From Vavraia culicis subsp. floridensis (Eukaryota > Microsporidia > Pleistophoridae): a stretch of 64,000 nucleotides of DNA. The position numbers and the translations under genes were made by a program. How positions within the stretch are numbered: the first letter of the stretch is position 1; the number at the start of each line of letters is the position of its first letter. A model generated the notes under the pieces. It did not search any database. It was not told the origin of the DNA and saw only the letters and a list, made by a program, of their open reading frames with translations. Shown here one piece after another: positions 42,677-53,006 of this stretch. Location of the stretch: NCBI RefSeq assembly GCF_000192795.1, contig NW_007360609.1:65451-129450 (forward strand), given 5' to 3'.

Positions 42677-43390
42677 GAGTTAAGTATGAGCAAAAAACAT
42701 ATGCACACGCGAGATGAAAGGAGCTTGAGGTGTTAAGAAGTAGAATAAAACAAGATATAGGGAAAAGTGCAGTGTTGGACAGTAGAAAGACTGTATGAAA
42801 GTAAAATACAAGGTCTGACAAAAAAGCATGAACGAGATGTTGAGCCGTGGAAATGATTTCCAGAAATACAACACTAATCCATTGTCACACGAATAAAATG
42901 CGTGTTAATGTGTTCGTAGAACGCCATTTAACTCGACCAATAGTAAGCGTTCTTGTACAAGCTCAGAACAGAGCGTTTTATTTCCTTATTCACATTTTTA
43001 TGTAACATTCACTAAAGTTGATGTATGTGTTAGTGTATAAAAATTTATTAAGATGTACTACAAAGTAGATATTGCTTACAAGTGATGACTAAGTGCATCT
43101 CGGAAAGAATGAGCTGCACAACAGCTTTTGACTATATATTCAGTGCAAATACATGAAACAAAGTTTTTTATTTTTCTCGAAGGGTCAAATAATTTATTTC
43201 TCAGAACTGATCAATCAGCTTCTGTGTTGTCTTTTTACTCATGCGATGATAATATCACCTGATGCTTGTTCACAATAATAATGAACCGTAATATCAGATG
43301 TAAAAACTACTACAAAAACACATGTAATATTTAGACAACACAAATCCATAAATACTATTTAATCTTATGATTCTCATATCTGGGTGTTAT
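42677..43390. other. Intergenic stretch containing a gene relic
   Basis: Holds the second copy of the KKTTQKLIDQF 3'-end repeat (43080-43255). The remainder shows only short frames without support. Confidence 0.5.
43080..43255 (-). pseudogene. Relic of the C-terminus and 3' flank of the 47-kb gene
   Basis: On the minus strand the last 13 codons read MSKKTTQKLIDQF followed by a stop, almost identical to the end of the protein at 47300-48883. Upstream, an I-L-S-S-H piece parallels SLSSHM but is joined in the wrong frame because about two bases are missing. The similarity continues about 130 bases past the stop (for example CTCGGAAAGAATGAGCTGCA). It lies just downstream of the unrelated-looking gene 43391-44947. 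Confidence 0.75.
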
Positions 43391-44947
43391 TTACCGCCGT
43401 ATCAGCTCTTCCAGATGCCTTCTAACACACTTATAAAGATCACAAACTTGCTGTGTCATAAGTTCAGAATTGTTATAATCCAACTCCTCAATTTTCTTAA
43501 GTATTTCATCTCGCCTCTCAGAATAGCTTGTGGAGAGATACCGTCCAATATATCCATACAACCATTTTACGTTTTGTCCTAATCTCTCTTTCATATGACG
43601 TGAATATTTATAAAGAATCTTCTCAAGAATATATTTTCCATCTAAGTGCTCCATGCTTAGATTCTTATCCCAAGTAGCTTTTGAACAACGGCTTGTAAAT
43701 CCAATCTTGTCAAATAAACCAGACAGCAAAAAGAATAGAGGCTCATATCCTTCCAAAAAAGTATCGCAAACAGTATCAGGATTACTCGCACCACAAACTG
43801 TTGAGCAAGTATACTCCAACTCGGAAAAAAATACGTACTTTGAAATAACGCTTAACTTGACTTTTAAGACACAAAGAAGTTGTGAAAACAGAAATGTACG
43901 AACAAAGGAACGATAATCGATCTGTCTCAGCATATTCTGTTTGTTCTTATATTGATCATCTCCTCTATTCCTCAGTTTTATGCATGATGTCACAATGTTT
44001 TCGATTCTGCTGACAAGATATATCGTGATCGCTTTATCACGCAGCATTATTTTTGTTACATTGTTGCGGAACTGCACAAAATACCCACAAAGGCTTGTAA
44101 ACTCAGAAAAAAGCAAACACTTGTCAGCGACTCTCGTCCCGTACAGCATTTCTAATGAATTAATAAATAAACTATCAATCACATCTTGCATAATAAAACA
44201 GTTATTACGATGATTATTACTGCAACCTACACATTTCACACTTTGACCACTAAAATATTCTGCCTCACTTATCTTAGAATTAGTTGTTAGCAGAGAATAA
44301 AGTTCATCGTTGTATCTGGCGTAAAGCTTCAGCAGCTGAGAAATTTTTTTCACACCCTCACAGGTAACAGCCACTTTATCGGAACTTAATCTTTCAATTG
44401 ACACTAAAAATCTTTTCATCTGAACAAATATGTTTGTTCTAAATGTAATATATTCGGAAATTAGTGACAAAATATCACAATTATCTGTTCCCGTATTAAC
44501 TATCCTTCCCTTATTTGTACGTAAACAACGTGCAGACTTAATCAACATTTCTTTTAGATTATCAAAATACCTGGACAACTCCAAATCTCCTTGGTTATTC
44601 TTTGTTTTTTGATTATATTCTTGTGCAAAATCTTCTCTCATATTTATCACTTTAAAAATGACATTTTGTAACTTTTCAAGCCTATCCGAGCGACCTTCAT
44701 TCGATTGTCCGCTCACTCTCTTGCGTTTTCTTGAGCTGCTCGTTCCCGCACTTTCACTATCATGTTGTGCATGTTCTTGTGATTCATCACTACACATGGT
44801 CAACTGCGTAGGATGGCCGACTACCTCCATACCAGGATATATGAGAGTGTTACTTGGGGAAGTTCCTGCAATATGACCACTATCCTGGTCGGGATACGAG
44901 TTGTCCATCACATACACCGATCTTATCAGTATTATAATAATTTGCAT
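43391..44947 (-). CDS. Large helical protein, lineage-specific, possibly secreted
   Basis: 518 residues. The start at 44947 is supported by CCCC nine bases upstream (44957-44960 complement). The N-terminus has a short hydrophobic run (QIIIILI), which may be a weak signal sequence; Met14 is the alternative. A Ser/Arg/Lys-rich region with RKRKR (about 74-78) could be a nuclear signal. The rest is helix-rich with scattered Cys, including VKCVGCSNNHRNNC, a possible but unproven metal site. Same strand and size as the gene at 47300-48883, and its 3' flank contains a relic of that gene's end, hinting at a local duplication. No known family recognised. Confidence 0.65.
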   Translation of the reverse strand: MQIIIILIRSVYVMDNSYPDQDSGHIAGTSPSNTLIYPGMEVVGHPTQLTMCSDESQEHAQHDSESAGTSSSRKRKRVSGQSNEGRSDRLEKLQNVIFKVINMREDFAQEYNQKTKNNQGDLELSRYFDNLKEMLIKSARCLRTNKGRIVNTGTDNCDILSLISEYITFRTNIFVQMKRFLVSIERLSSDKVAVTCEGVKKISQLLKLYARYNDELYSLLTTNSKISEAEYFSGQSVKCVGCSNNHRNNCFIMQDVIDSLFINSLEMLYGTRVADKCLLFSEFTSLCGYFVQFRNNVTKIMLRDKAITIYLVSRIENIVTSCIKLRNRGDDQYKNKQNMLRQIDYRSFVRTFLFSQLLCVLKVKLSVISKYVFFSELEYTCSTVCGASNPDTVCDTFLEGYEPLFFLLSGLFDKIGFTSRCSKATWDKNLSMEHLDGKYILEKILYKYSRHMKERLGQNVKWLYGYIGRYLSTSYSERRDEILKKIEELDYNNSELMTQQVCDLYKCVRRHLEELIRR

Positions 44948-44960
44948 ATTTGGTAAGGGG

Positions 44961-45490
44961 TATTGACAAATTTTTTATATTTATACGCTTTCCTAAAGTG
45001 CACAAACGGAAAAATCATACCCTTATTCATATGATGTGTGAATACTGAACTGGTGAACACAGAATAGCAAGAGTCATATAATTACTAAAATGAACAAAAA
45101 TAATAAATAGCCTGGATAATACTTGGTTTATATACCAACATTTTTTGTTAATAATACGTTTATTTACTTTCGACTTACTACATATAGTACATAGTGCAGA
45201 ACGGATAGATATGTTTACTTATTTTACTCATACAACTGATCTATTGACTATGTTTAATGATAAAGAACATGTTGTAAAGATGTGTAGCTACTTACATCAG
45301 CGAGTAGGTCCTGAAATGCTTCTTATGCTCAGTTCTATGCAAAGACTAACTTTAGCTGCACTGCTTGTTTTTCAAAACGGATGCATGAATGGATAGTATA
45401 CCGAAATAGCGCTTTTGAATGTGACTAAAACACCAGGTCATTCCTTTCTACTAACTGTTGTATAGTTACAGAATCAATAAATCACTTTCA
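44961..45490. other. Intergenic stretch between an unknown gene and the Helitron relic
   Basis: A + frame at 45145-45396 translates to protein-like sequence (MFNDKEHVVKMCSYLHQ) but begins with TTG and has no counterpart elsewhere here. It may be further gene debris. No clear Helitron 3' hairpin was found. Confidence 0.35.
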
Positions 45491-46550
45491 TTATAATGGC
45501 TTAGTATGCACAACATTTCTTGTGTATACTTTATCATTCTCACGCTTTCCTTGGCATCCATTGCCAGCAACATATACCCTTAGACCGTTTTCATAGCGCA
45601 CTCTCGACAAAGCTACGTACAACTGACCATACACAAAGACTGGGCTGTGCAGATAAACACCCACCTTGTCAAATGACTGGCCCTGTAACTTGTGGATTGT
45701 CACCGCAAACGAAAGAAGAACCGGAAACTGTCTTCTCTTGAGTATGAATGGCAGCTGTGTCTCGCTCGGTGCCATGTCGATCCTTGGTATGACTGCCCTG
45801 CTACCTCTCCTGGATCCGGTTACAATAGTAGCTATGATGAAGTTTGTGTGGAGCTCATCAACCACCAGGCGTGTGCCATTGAGCAGGCCATTGGCTGGAT
45901 CAAGGTTGCGCAATAGCATTATCAACGCACCTCTTTTTAGAACTAACTTGTGCGGTGGCATTCCTGAAGGCTGCTGCTTGTTGAGAAACTCTAGCGGATA
46001 GTTCGCAACAACATCGTTGTCCTCTANNNNNNNNNNNNNNNNNNNNNNNNNNNNNNNNNNNAACATCGTTGTTCGTTGTGAGTATAGTTCTGTTTGTCAG
46101 ATCTTCGCTGTCAGCCATGTTGGCAACATCACCATATATCTCGTTAACGATGTCATCGCACATATCGTCAACATAATCGTTGAACAGCCCAAGTGCATCC
46201 TGCGGTCCGTTGAACACACAGATGTATGCAAACAGCTTTCTGATGTGGTCAGATGTCTCTGTCATTGCAGCTTCGCTCAGCACGTTCTTTCATTCACTGT
46301 CATCCTGCAGAAGATTTCTTGCCCTTGCTGCTTCCTCGAATGTGCCATATACAACATTGTTGGCACTTCTTAAGTCGTCGAATGACGTGGCACCTCTCAC
46401 ATTGAGCAAGAGCATTCTCAGATAGAATCTCTCCTTTTCCTCTGGATTGACCACATACAATCTTGTAATGACTTTGTCCTCACCTCGTTGTCGCAATACC
46501 CATCGGCTGTTCTGGTACACATAGTGATATGGAATGTCGGTGTAGAGATA
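45491..46550 (-). mobile_element. Decayed Helitron: C-terminal helicase-region fragment
   Basis: Minus-strand pieces appear in Helitron order: DIPYHYVYQNSRW; EERFYLRMLLLN-type text (here KERFYLRML) with VRGATSFDDLR; LSEAAMTET...LFAYICVF; NRTILTTNNDV; NYPLEFLNKQ with HKLVLKRGALIMLLRNLDP; TIHKLQGQSFDKVGV; GQLYVALSRVR. The HUH Rep domain and helicase Walker A/B motifs are missing: sequence jumps from DDMCDDI to EIYGDV, where autonomous elements carry about 250-300 residues. An in-frame TGA at 46290-46292 follows LLQDDSE, where the family usually has Trp. The element ends naturally at 45491 (TRNVVHTKPL). A 35-N gap (46027-46061) sits before NYPLEF. It is dead and non-autonomous. Confidence 0.88.
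46027..46061. other. Assembly gap (35 N) with repeated flanks
   Basis: The same 11 bases AACATCGTTGT occur just left of the gap and immediately to its right, so the join was probably made on a short repeat and the true gap size is unknown. In Helitrons about 30 residues are expected here. Confidence 0.9.
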
Positions 46551-46580
46551 TTATCTGGTTATTTTTTACTGCAACTGGTA

Positions 46581-46880
46581 TTATTTTTTTGGAACATGCA
46601 CAATACCAAAGTGCTTTTTTAAGAACTGTGCACAGAGCACAGGAACATTTTGCAGACTCTCGTAGGTCCGATCAATAAATAAAGCTTTGCCGCGGTAGAC
46701 AATCAGCTGATCATCTACAGCACAGACAAAACCACCAGGATTTAACAATTGTGTTTTTTCTACCAAAAACTTTTCAGTCGGTGTATTGTCAGAATCTGGA
46801 TACATGATGCATTGACTTCTCAACTTATTTATAGTTTTGATTCTTCCAGAAAAATGAACGTTAGTCAATGATGAGAACAT
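46581..46880 (-). CDS. Small hypothetical protein, unrecognised
   Basis: 99 residues, ATG start, ending in basic KKHFGIVHVPKK. Composition is protein-like (LNPGGFVCAVDDQLIVYRG suggests beta strands). It lies 30 bases upstream of the Helitron relic on the same strand, so it may be a truncated host gene or part of the element's cargo. No family recognised and no CCC motif close to the start. Confidence 0.4.
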   Translation of the reverse strand: MFSSLTNVHFSGRIKTINKLRSQCIMYPDSDNTPTEKFLVEKTQLLNPGGFVCAVDDQLIVYRGKALFIDRTYESLQNVPVLCAQFLKKHFGIVHVPKK

Positions 46881-47299
46881 ACAAACTGTTCACCAAAACA
46901 TCTGTTTAACTGTGATATTATGTTCTGTTACATTGACCAAAAACTCACTTTTACATCCATTTCTTTGTATTTTATTCTTTTTCTGGTAGATCATCTAAAT
47001 ATATTGTAAATGCTATCATGATTTGTAACAATGTTAAGGAAATCAAACAAAAGTTAAAAGTGCAGATATGTTATTTATTTCATGCATTTTGATTAGACGT
47101 GGTGGTGTTCATAAAAACAGCCAACCAAATATTAGTAGGGGTTGAATAAATAAAAATAGGATGAAAATACTGTGTGTAAATGATGACTAAGTGCTTCTCG
47201 GAAAGAATGAGCTGCAAAACAACTTTAGACTCTTCATGCAGTGCGAATACGTGAAACAAACATTTTTTATTTTTCTCGATGGGTCAAATAATTAATTTC
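46881..47299. other. Intergenic stretch including a conserved 3' flank
   Basis: The part from about 47165 to 47299 is the third member of the 3'-flank repeat (see 43080-43255 and 8990-9112). The remainder shows nothing. Confidence 0.5.
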
Positions 47300-47345
47300 T
47301 CAGAATTGATCAATCAGCTTCTGAGTTGTCTTTTTATTCATATGA
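47165..47345 (-). repeat. C-terminus plus 3' flank repeat, intact parent copy
   Basis: Covers the last 15 or so codons of the gene at 47300-48883 and about 130 bases past its stop. It aligns closely with 43080-43255 (shared CTCGGAAAGAATGAGCTGCA, TTTTTTATTTTTCTCGA and GGGTCAAATAATT blocks) and more distantly with 8990-9112. Confidence 0.8.
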
Positions 47346-48883
47346 GATGATAGGCTCTTGGTGGGGTATTGGATGTGCCATAAAAGTGTTTTCATTTCAC
47401 GGTAAAACGAATCGATAGCGATCAAATCATTTTGCTTGTTAAGAAAAAGGAAGTTAAAATACGACAGGTATTGCGAGAAACGCATGATGTTTCTTATGGA
47501 ATCGTTAAACTTTTCATAACCGATCCTGTTGTTGTCTTGCTGAATTTGAAAAAGAAACAGCCAGCTGTCCATGAGGAGACCTAAATATGTATCCATTAGT
47601 GCCCGCACCTCTGCAAACTCAGTCATATTATACAAAGAAAGGTCTCCCTGGATTCTTTTATGTGTCTGAGATACAAATGAAATGCATCTATCGATGTTTT
47701 GTCTCGGTTTCTTCCATGATAATACTTTTTCGTCTGTAATTTGATTGTTCATCGATACAACGAGCAATTTATTGGCTTTCTCGAGTTCGACTTGCGATTT
47801 TCTCAGATTTTGTAGGATATTGTAAAGCAATCTGTACATCGGAATAAGCTCCCAGGTCCAAGCAGTATATTCATTAAGTAATTCTGAAAAAAAATTGCTG
47901 ATACCAGCATTATTAAAGGAAACAATCGGCTCGGAATGTAAAAAACTAGATGAGCCGGTAGCTATCGCCAAAAGATGTTCACGACATTTTGATCTGTGCA
48001 ATTTGAACATGTGACAGTTTGCAGCATTGTCGTTTTCTAGCTGCTCTACAATCGATATTATTAGTTTTAGGGCAGCTGAAATTTCAGCCTTTGTATTTTT
48101 ATCAATACCGAGTCGTCCATGATGATTTGGTGCCATAGTTCTAAACACTCCATATGGATCATTAGCAATGGATATCGGCTTATCGCTCTTATGAGCCCGT
48201 TGTTTGGAACATTGATTGTACGGCTTGTTCTTTTCGGGATCAATAACAGTTTGTAGAGGTGTATTCTTGTCTGTATGTTCCTTTTCCATGCTTTCTACAA
48301 TGTGTTTATCTCTCAAAATTTCTGAAGGCATTTCTAAAGCTGTATGAGGTGTTGCATTAATCTGTTGAACGGTAAATTCCGATTCTACACCACTTGATGC
48401 AGTAGTTTCGACGTAATTTGGAAGTGATCGTCTTTTACGAGCATTTGTTTCGTCACCTGATAAACTTTCTACTGCACATTTTCTTTGTGGAATGATTTTG
48501 CCTAAAATTTTCTGATAGGCGCTTTTAGTCGGTTCGTCCTCCGTGTAGTTTGCTTTATGAGGTATTTTACAGTTTTCTTCTTGTCGAACAGCATATGTAT
48601 CCCAATCATTTCCTGATGTATGTGATTTTTCGCTATTTTTATCTTCCGCTGTTTCTGTTGACGTAAAGGCACCGCTCCCTCTGTCACTATTTGAAGTGGT
48701 ATATTGTGTAGTGCACTCATTACTACCTCCAGCAATACACAACATAAAGTTTCTGCTTCTGCGTTTTTCAGCTGGCAAAATCATTGTATGTCTGCGAACT
48801 TGCTCGTTTTTCTTTTCTACGTTCTTTTTAATGCTTCCCTCACACATAAACATAAAAACTACTATCGCAATCAATGTTCTCAT
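47300..48883 (-). CDS. Secreted helical protein, lineage-specific family
   Basis: 527 residues with a classic signal peptide (MRTLIAIVVFMFMCEGS). A hydrophilic low-complexity region runs to about residue 255, with dibasic clusters such as KRRS and RKRRS that could be processing sites. A helical domain without long hydrophobic segments follows (about 260-527), ending KKTTQKLIDQF. No transmembrane helix or known domain is seen. Two decayed relatives of its 3' end lie elsewhere in the window, so it belongs to a duplicating family. In a microsporidian such a protein could be exported to the spore wall or host (inference). Confidence 0.75.
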   Translation of the reverse strand: MRTLIAIVVFMFMCEGSIKKNVEKKNEQVRRHTMILPAEKRRSRNFMLCIAGGSNECTTQYTTSNSDRGSGAFTSTETAEDKNSEKSHTSGNDWDTYAVRQEENCKIPHKANYTEDEPTKSAYQKILGKIIPQRKCAVESLSGDETNARKRRSLPNYVETTASSGVESEFTVQQINATPHTALEMPSEILRDKHIVESMEKEHTDKNTPLQTVIDPEKNKPYNQCSKQRAHKSDKPISIANDPYGVFRTMAPNHHGRLGIDKNTKAEISAALKLIISIVEQLENDNAANCHMFKLHRSKCREHLLAIATGSSSFLHSEPIVSFNNAGISNFFSELLNEYTAWTWELIPMYRLLYNILQNLRKSQVELEKANKLLVVSMNNQITDEKVLSWKKPRQNIDRCISFVSQTHKRIQGDLSLYNMTEFAEVRALMDTYLGLLMDSWLFLFQIQQDNNRIGYEKFNDSIRNIMRFSQYLSYFNFLFLNKQNDLIAIDSFYREMKTLLWHIQYPTKSLSSHMNKKTTQKLIDQF

Positions 48884-51142
48884 GGTGAACGTATATAATT
48901 TGTTTTACACTTTTATATACCTAACGGGAAATATTTAGTTAATAATTTGACACATGTCATCACAAACATTGCATTTAGAGATATTGGCTCATATCTACGT
49001 GCTTTCTAATCCAAAATCGGAAAGAAAGAGTGTTGGTTCTCAAGCAATGAAAAATTTATCGATTCGCCGCAAGCAAGCGACATATTCCGAAAAAAATGCA
49101 TGGATTTATTGCACTAAACGTATTAACAGCAAAAATGTTCTTTAAAGCATATTATTTCACAATTACTGTGCAGGTATCGTGCATTCCAACAAAAACTCAT
49201 ATTTTTCTCTTAAAGCATTGTTTATTCACAAATGGTACTTTTGCTTTACAGGAATATTCCAATATTGGTGTACTTCTTCGATAATAATGTTTATTCTGCG
49301 GTATATCATCAACATGCTGCATATTTGAATAATTTGCTTTGTTTTATCGATTTAACACTGTCTCTGCATTTTTTCAGAATGCACAACATTAATCACATCA
49401 AATCTTCCCGGTATTACCAAAACAATTGCACCGCTAATAATCCTATTATAAATGACAAGCGTTTCTCAACTCATATAGTTAAATTACCTTCATTCTAATG
49501 CTTGCGTGCAGTAATAATTAAATTTACCAATTTTTGTATTAATTTAATTGCTATATGAATAAAAAGTGTAAAAATGATGGCACAAAACACTGAGTTCATC
49601 GTAAATGTGTAAATGTAGCGAACGTGTACCATGATAACGCACTATTACACGCAGAAGTGTAAAAAAATGGGTATATCCGATATATGCCCAAATTTTTGTA
49701 TGAATGATGTTAAATTCGATGAGACATTTCTCTGTTCCGCTGCGATCGAACATGGCCATTGGTCTTTAGTTCATGGAGGACTCCTGTTTGTGTGGCAATC
49801 ATCATGGTCAAATACAACGTTTTGCTACACAGACCATGGACGTAAGAAGTAATATCACTACGCGCGACAGGGACTTTGACCGCATGCTGACAACACACGT
49901 AAACCTCCTCTCAGGAGTACCCCAAGCTTACCGTCTCAAGGATTCCTGTTTCATGATTCCACACAAGGCTCAAAGCCTTTCTTCTACCACTGGCTATCCA
50001 TCATCACAGTTTTTCATCTTTCATCTAATTTAACTTTTTTCTTTATTGGACCAGTTCGCTAAGAAAACGCTTTTACTCTATTTTAGACATATAACGTATC
50101 GTTTCCGTCTTTACAGGCAGATTGTGCCTGTTATCACAGGTTTATTGGCTGTACTCAAGACTGACAAGACGACTTTGTTGGCACCACAGTGCTGCTTTAA
50201 CCCCATAAAGAAGTTTCTTGTGTCCGCATTACGAATGCGAGTATTGAAAAAATGGCAGACCTAAGACCACCAGCAGAACTGACAGAGTACCAGGGCAAGC
50301 GGCCTAGGATAAGGGGCTAAGCCAACTGTCCAGAGCCAGACAACTGGCATGCAACATTAATCGCGCATGAAACCCAAAATTGCATGTTATCATTCGGGAT
50401 TACGTTGCAACCATTCCAGGCAGTGGTAGTGATCTTAGCACACAACCTGTGAATTGCATGGCCCTCACAGGAGCATCTCAAGAACTTTTCTTGCTGAGAC
50501 GAGCAGTGAACATGCCATACAGTCCACCTCTGTAGGTTGCACAGGGAATAGAACAGATTTGATTAAAAGCATTTTGATGGGTGTTTACGTGTGAGGACCG
50601 GTCTCATCCCATGGTATACACCGATCGCCTTCCTTTCTTGCCCGTATTACCACGTTTATGTTAAGACAGGATGGTAAAGGTATGCAGAGGTATATGTGGT
50701 TATCTACATTGGTGAAAGGCTGCTTTTTAGGGCACATTCCGTGTGCCTCTACCTCAAATATTTTGTTTAAGCGAAAGTATACCGTTGAGATGCGCTCGCA
50801 CAGTGTCACCACGTATGAAAATAGCTACGATGTATTCGTCGTTATTTCTATCAAACGCTACGTATGATACGGTATCGGTCATCGGTTGCAAAGATCTATC
50901 TCGCTGTCCTTTAAACGATAGTCCCGGGCCAACCGTTTTACATCGCGTGTGTTTTATTTTCTTAAAGGAGCATATTTTATCCTTTCTAAGCTATTTATTG
51001 TGGTTTGATATGTTTGTGTAGCGTAGTGGTACGAAGTAAAAATGTTTTTTGTAGAAATGCTGATTATGAAAGTGCCTTTACTATGCATCTTAGCATGGTA
51101 AGATAATTGAACAAAAACAGAACATAAAAATGGCTTGAACGT
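48884..51142. other. 2.2 kb intergenic stretch with weak retroelement debris
   Basis: No intact gene. The part at 49700-50560 has higher GC than its surroundings and contains a third, weak copy of the RT-like tail (50390-50540). Short frames here overlap on both strands and are not called. Confidence 0.4.
50390..50540 (-). pseudogene. Third, weak copy of the RT-like tail
   Basis: Minus-strand translation gives CMACSLLVSARKVLEMLL and then a stop, parallel to WMSGC...NPEKKLFEMLLG of the 20-kb copy. The DNA shares AGGAGCATCTC and a nearby ACACAAxCTGT block. Similarity is limited to about 90 bases. Confidence 0.3.
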
Positions 51143-52061
51143 TTAATTAAATCTGCTAACTTTTGTTGTATCCACCATTTTGCCATGCACTACGTAGCTT
51201 CCTCTTTTTTTCTTTCGTCTCCTGATACACCAAACAAAAAGGAAAACCAAAAGGAATAAAAACGGAACTGCACAAACTCCTACAATGAGGGCAGCGTTAC
51301 CCGAAACTGGTTCATGTGCTAGGTTCAATCGGTGCGAGGATGGGAACATGAGGAAGCTCCCTCTTTGGACCAAAATCAATGCCTTTGACAATCGAAACAC
51401 CTTGACAGTGTATATAATCTTTAGAATCGATGCAAGATAATTTAACCAGCTCCATTTTGTCATCATTAGGGTTTACAGAATCATCGTACGTGTCGCAATT
51501 CACAATTCCAAAATTATTTTTAGAACAGATCGCCTTGAAATCAACTGTATTATCATAACCGAATGGTTGATTCAGCGATCTCCCAAAACATTTCGTATAA
51601 TTACCATTAGTTTCATAATTCAGTTTCATTGTGGACATTTCTGCGCCACTCGATTTCGCAGAGGACTCTGGTTCCATAAAAGTGATAAAACCTTTGCTCA
51701 TGTATTTATCTTTTTCAGTTTCATTAAAGTCCATACCAAACAATTTCACACCAATAGACATATCCTTCTCATCGTTTAACCATGTCTTACATTCGGCACT
51801 GCCATCCTTTTTACAACATCCTGCGTAAAACTTGATCTTCTTGGAATGACTGCGTTCCGTGTTAGTCTGTGGTTCATGACTTAGCTCATTCGGATTTGTC
51901 ACACCATGTCCTACTTCCGATGTACTTCCAATACGGTCTTCTGCCACTGTGCCGAGAGTATGCGATTCATTATCATGTGTTAACTCCTCAGTATCATGTT
52001 TATCCTCTTCTTTACTCTTTTCGGTGGTACTATTAACGTGTGAAGTGCTGTTACGTACCAT
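51143..52061 (-). pseudogene. Frameshifted Cys-module membrane protein (paralogue of the 16-kb gene)
   Basis: The first frame (51312-52061, 249 residues) has a charged Thr/Ser/Glu-rich N-terminus and then Cys modules matching the 16-kb protein: NTVDFKAICSKNN aligns with NSVSWNVGCTKNH, and LVKLSCIDSKDYIHCQGV with the LSLDC...ECNGV block. It stops before any membrane segment. An overlapping frame (51143-51466) supplies exactly the missing part: a transmembrane segment (AALIVGVCAVPFLFLLVFLFVW), a basic RRRKKKR and a short tail. A single-base shift between about 51315 and 51390 therefore breaks the gene. Whether this is mutation, sequencing error or programmed shifting cannot be told here. No signal peptide is seen. 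Confidence 0.7.
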
Positions 52062-53006
52062 TATAAGTTGTTATATTCATTTTGCGGTGCTTAAATACTT
52101 TCAACGATGTATTAATTAGCCATATACAAAAATATTGCATATTTTAGGTTAATGTGCTCTATCGAGCAAAGCATTCGTATGCAAACACACAATTCGTGTT
52201 TAAAGAGTAATCAATGCTTGTACTGATTGATGAGCATTTTCTCTTTTTTTTAGTACGTGCGTATTGAATGGCTGTGAACACGGCAGTAAACTACGCTTTT
52301 ATTATTTTGAATCACAATCAATGATATATGAGGTATTTTGAGAGTACTGTAACAATCAAATGAATTTAACTAAAATTTTAAAAATGAAGAGAAAAAAATG
52401 AAAAGCAATAATTTGAATGAAAATACGTACGGTCTACCAAATTGTATACATACGTACAAATATTTTATATATTTTGCTGTTCTGTATTACTGGTTGAAAA
52501 AATGGCGTACTAAATTTAATTATCACACCTATTCCTTTTTGGGTTGCTGCGATAAAAATTAATGAAGAAACTTTTAAACAACTTATACTCGGCTTAGGAC
52601 AGAGTATAACATGGTTTTGTACCAATGTAGAATATTTAAGGCTGTACAATATTTTAGCAGTAAATATTATTATTCTTTTTAGAAGGAGCTCATACTATTG
52701 AGGTAGTGTACCACTTACCACAACTATACGCTGGTACTGAACGTTTGTTTGTGATCTGCGCTACTGGACCTTAAGAATGGCCTTGTTATTAACGTTGAGA
52801 AGGCTTAGTATACGAAATATTAACTGTGTAATAAATCAGTCCAATCCACAGTGCTATAGAACAAAGGAAACCAAGCAAAAGTTAAAACCTTAGTTCGTCA
52901 CTCTTGGAAAGTATTTTATTGCTATGTGAGATCATGAACTACTCACAGCAAAAATAACACGTAAAAAAACGTAAAGAATGCGTCTTTATTTAAACAATCA
53001 CAAGCC
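52062..53006. other. Intergenic stretch, nothing recognised
   Basis: AT-rich sequence without supported frames, RNA genes or repeats. Confidence 0.5.
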
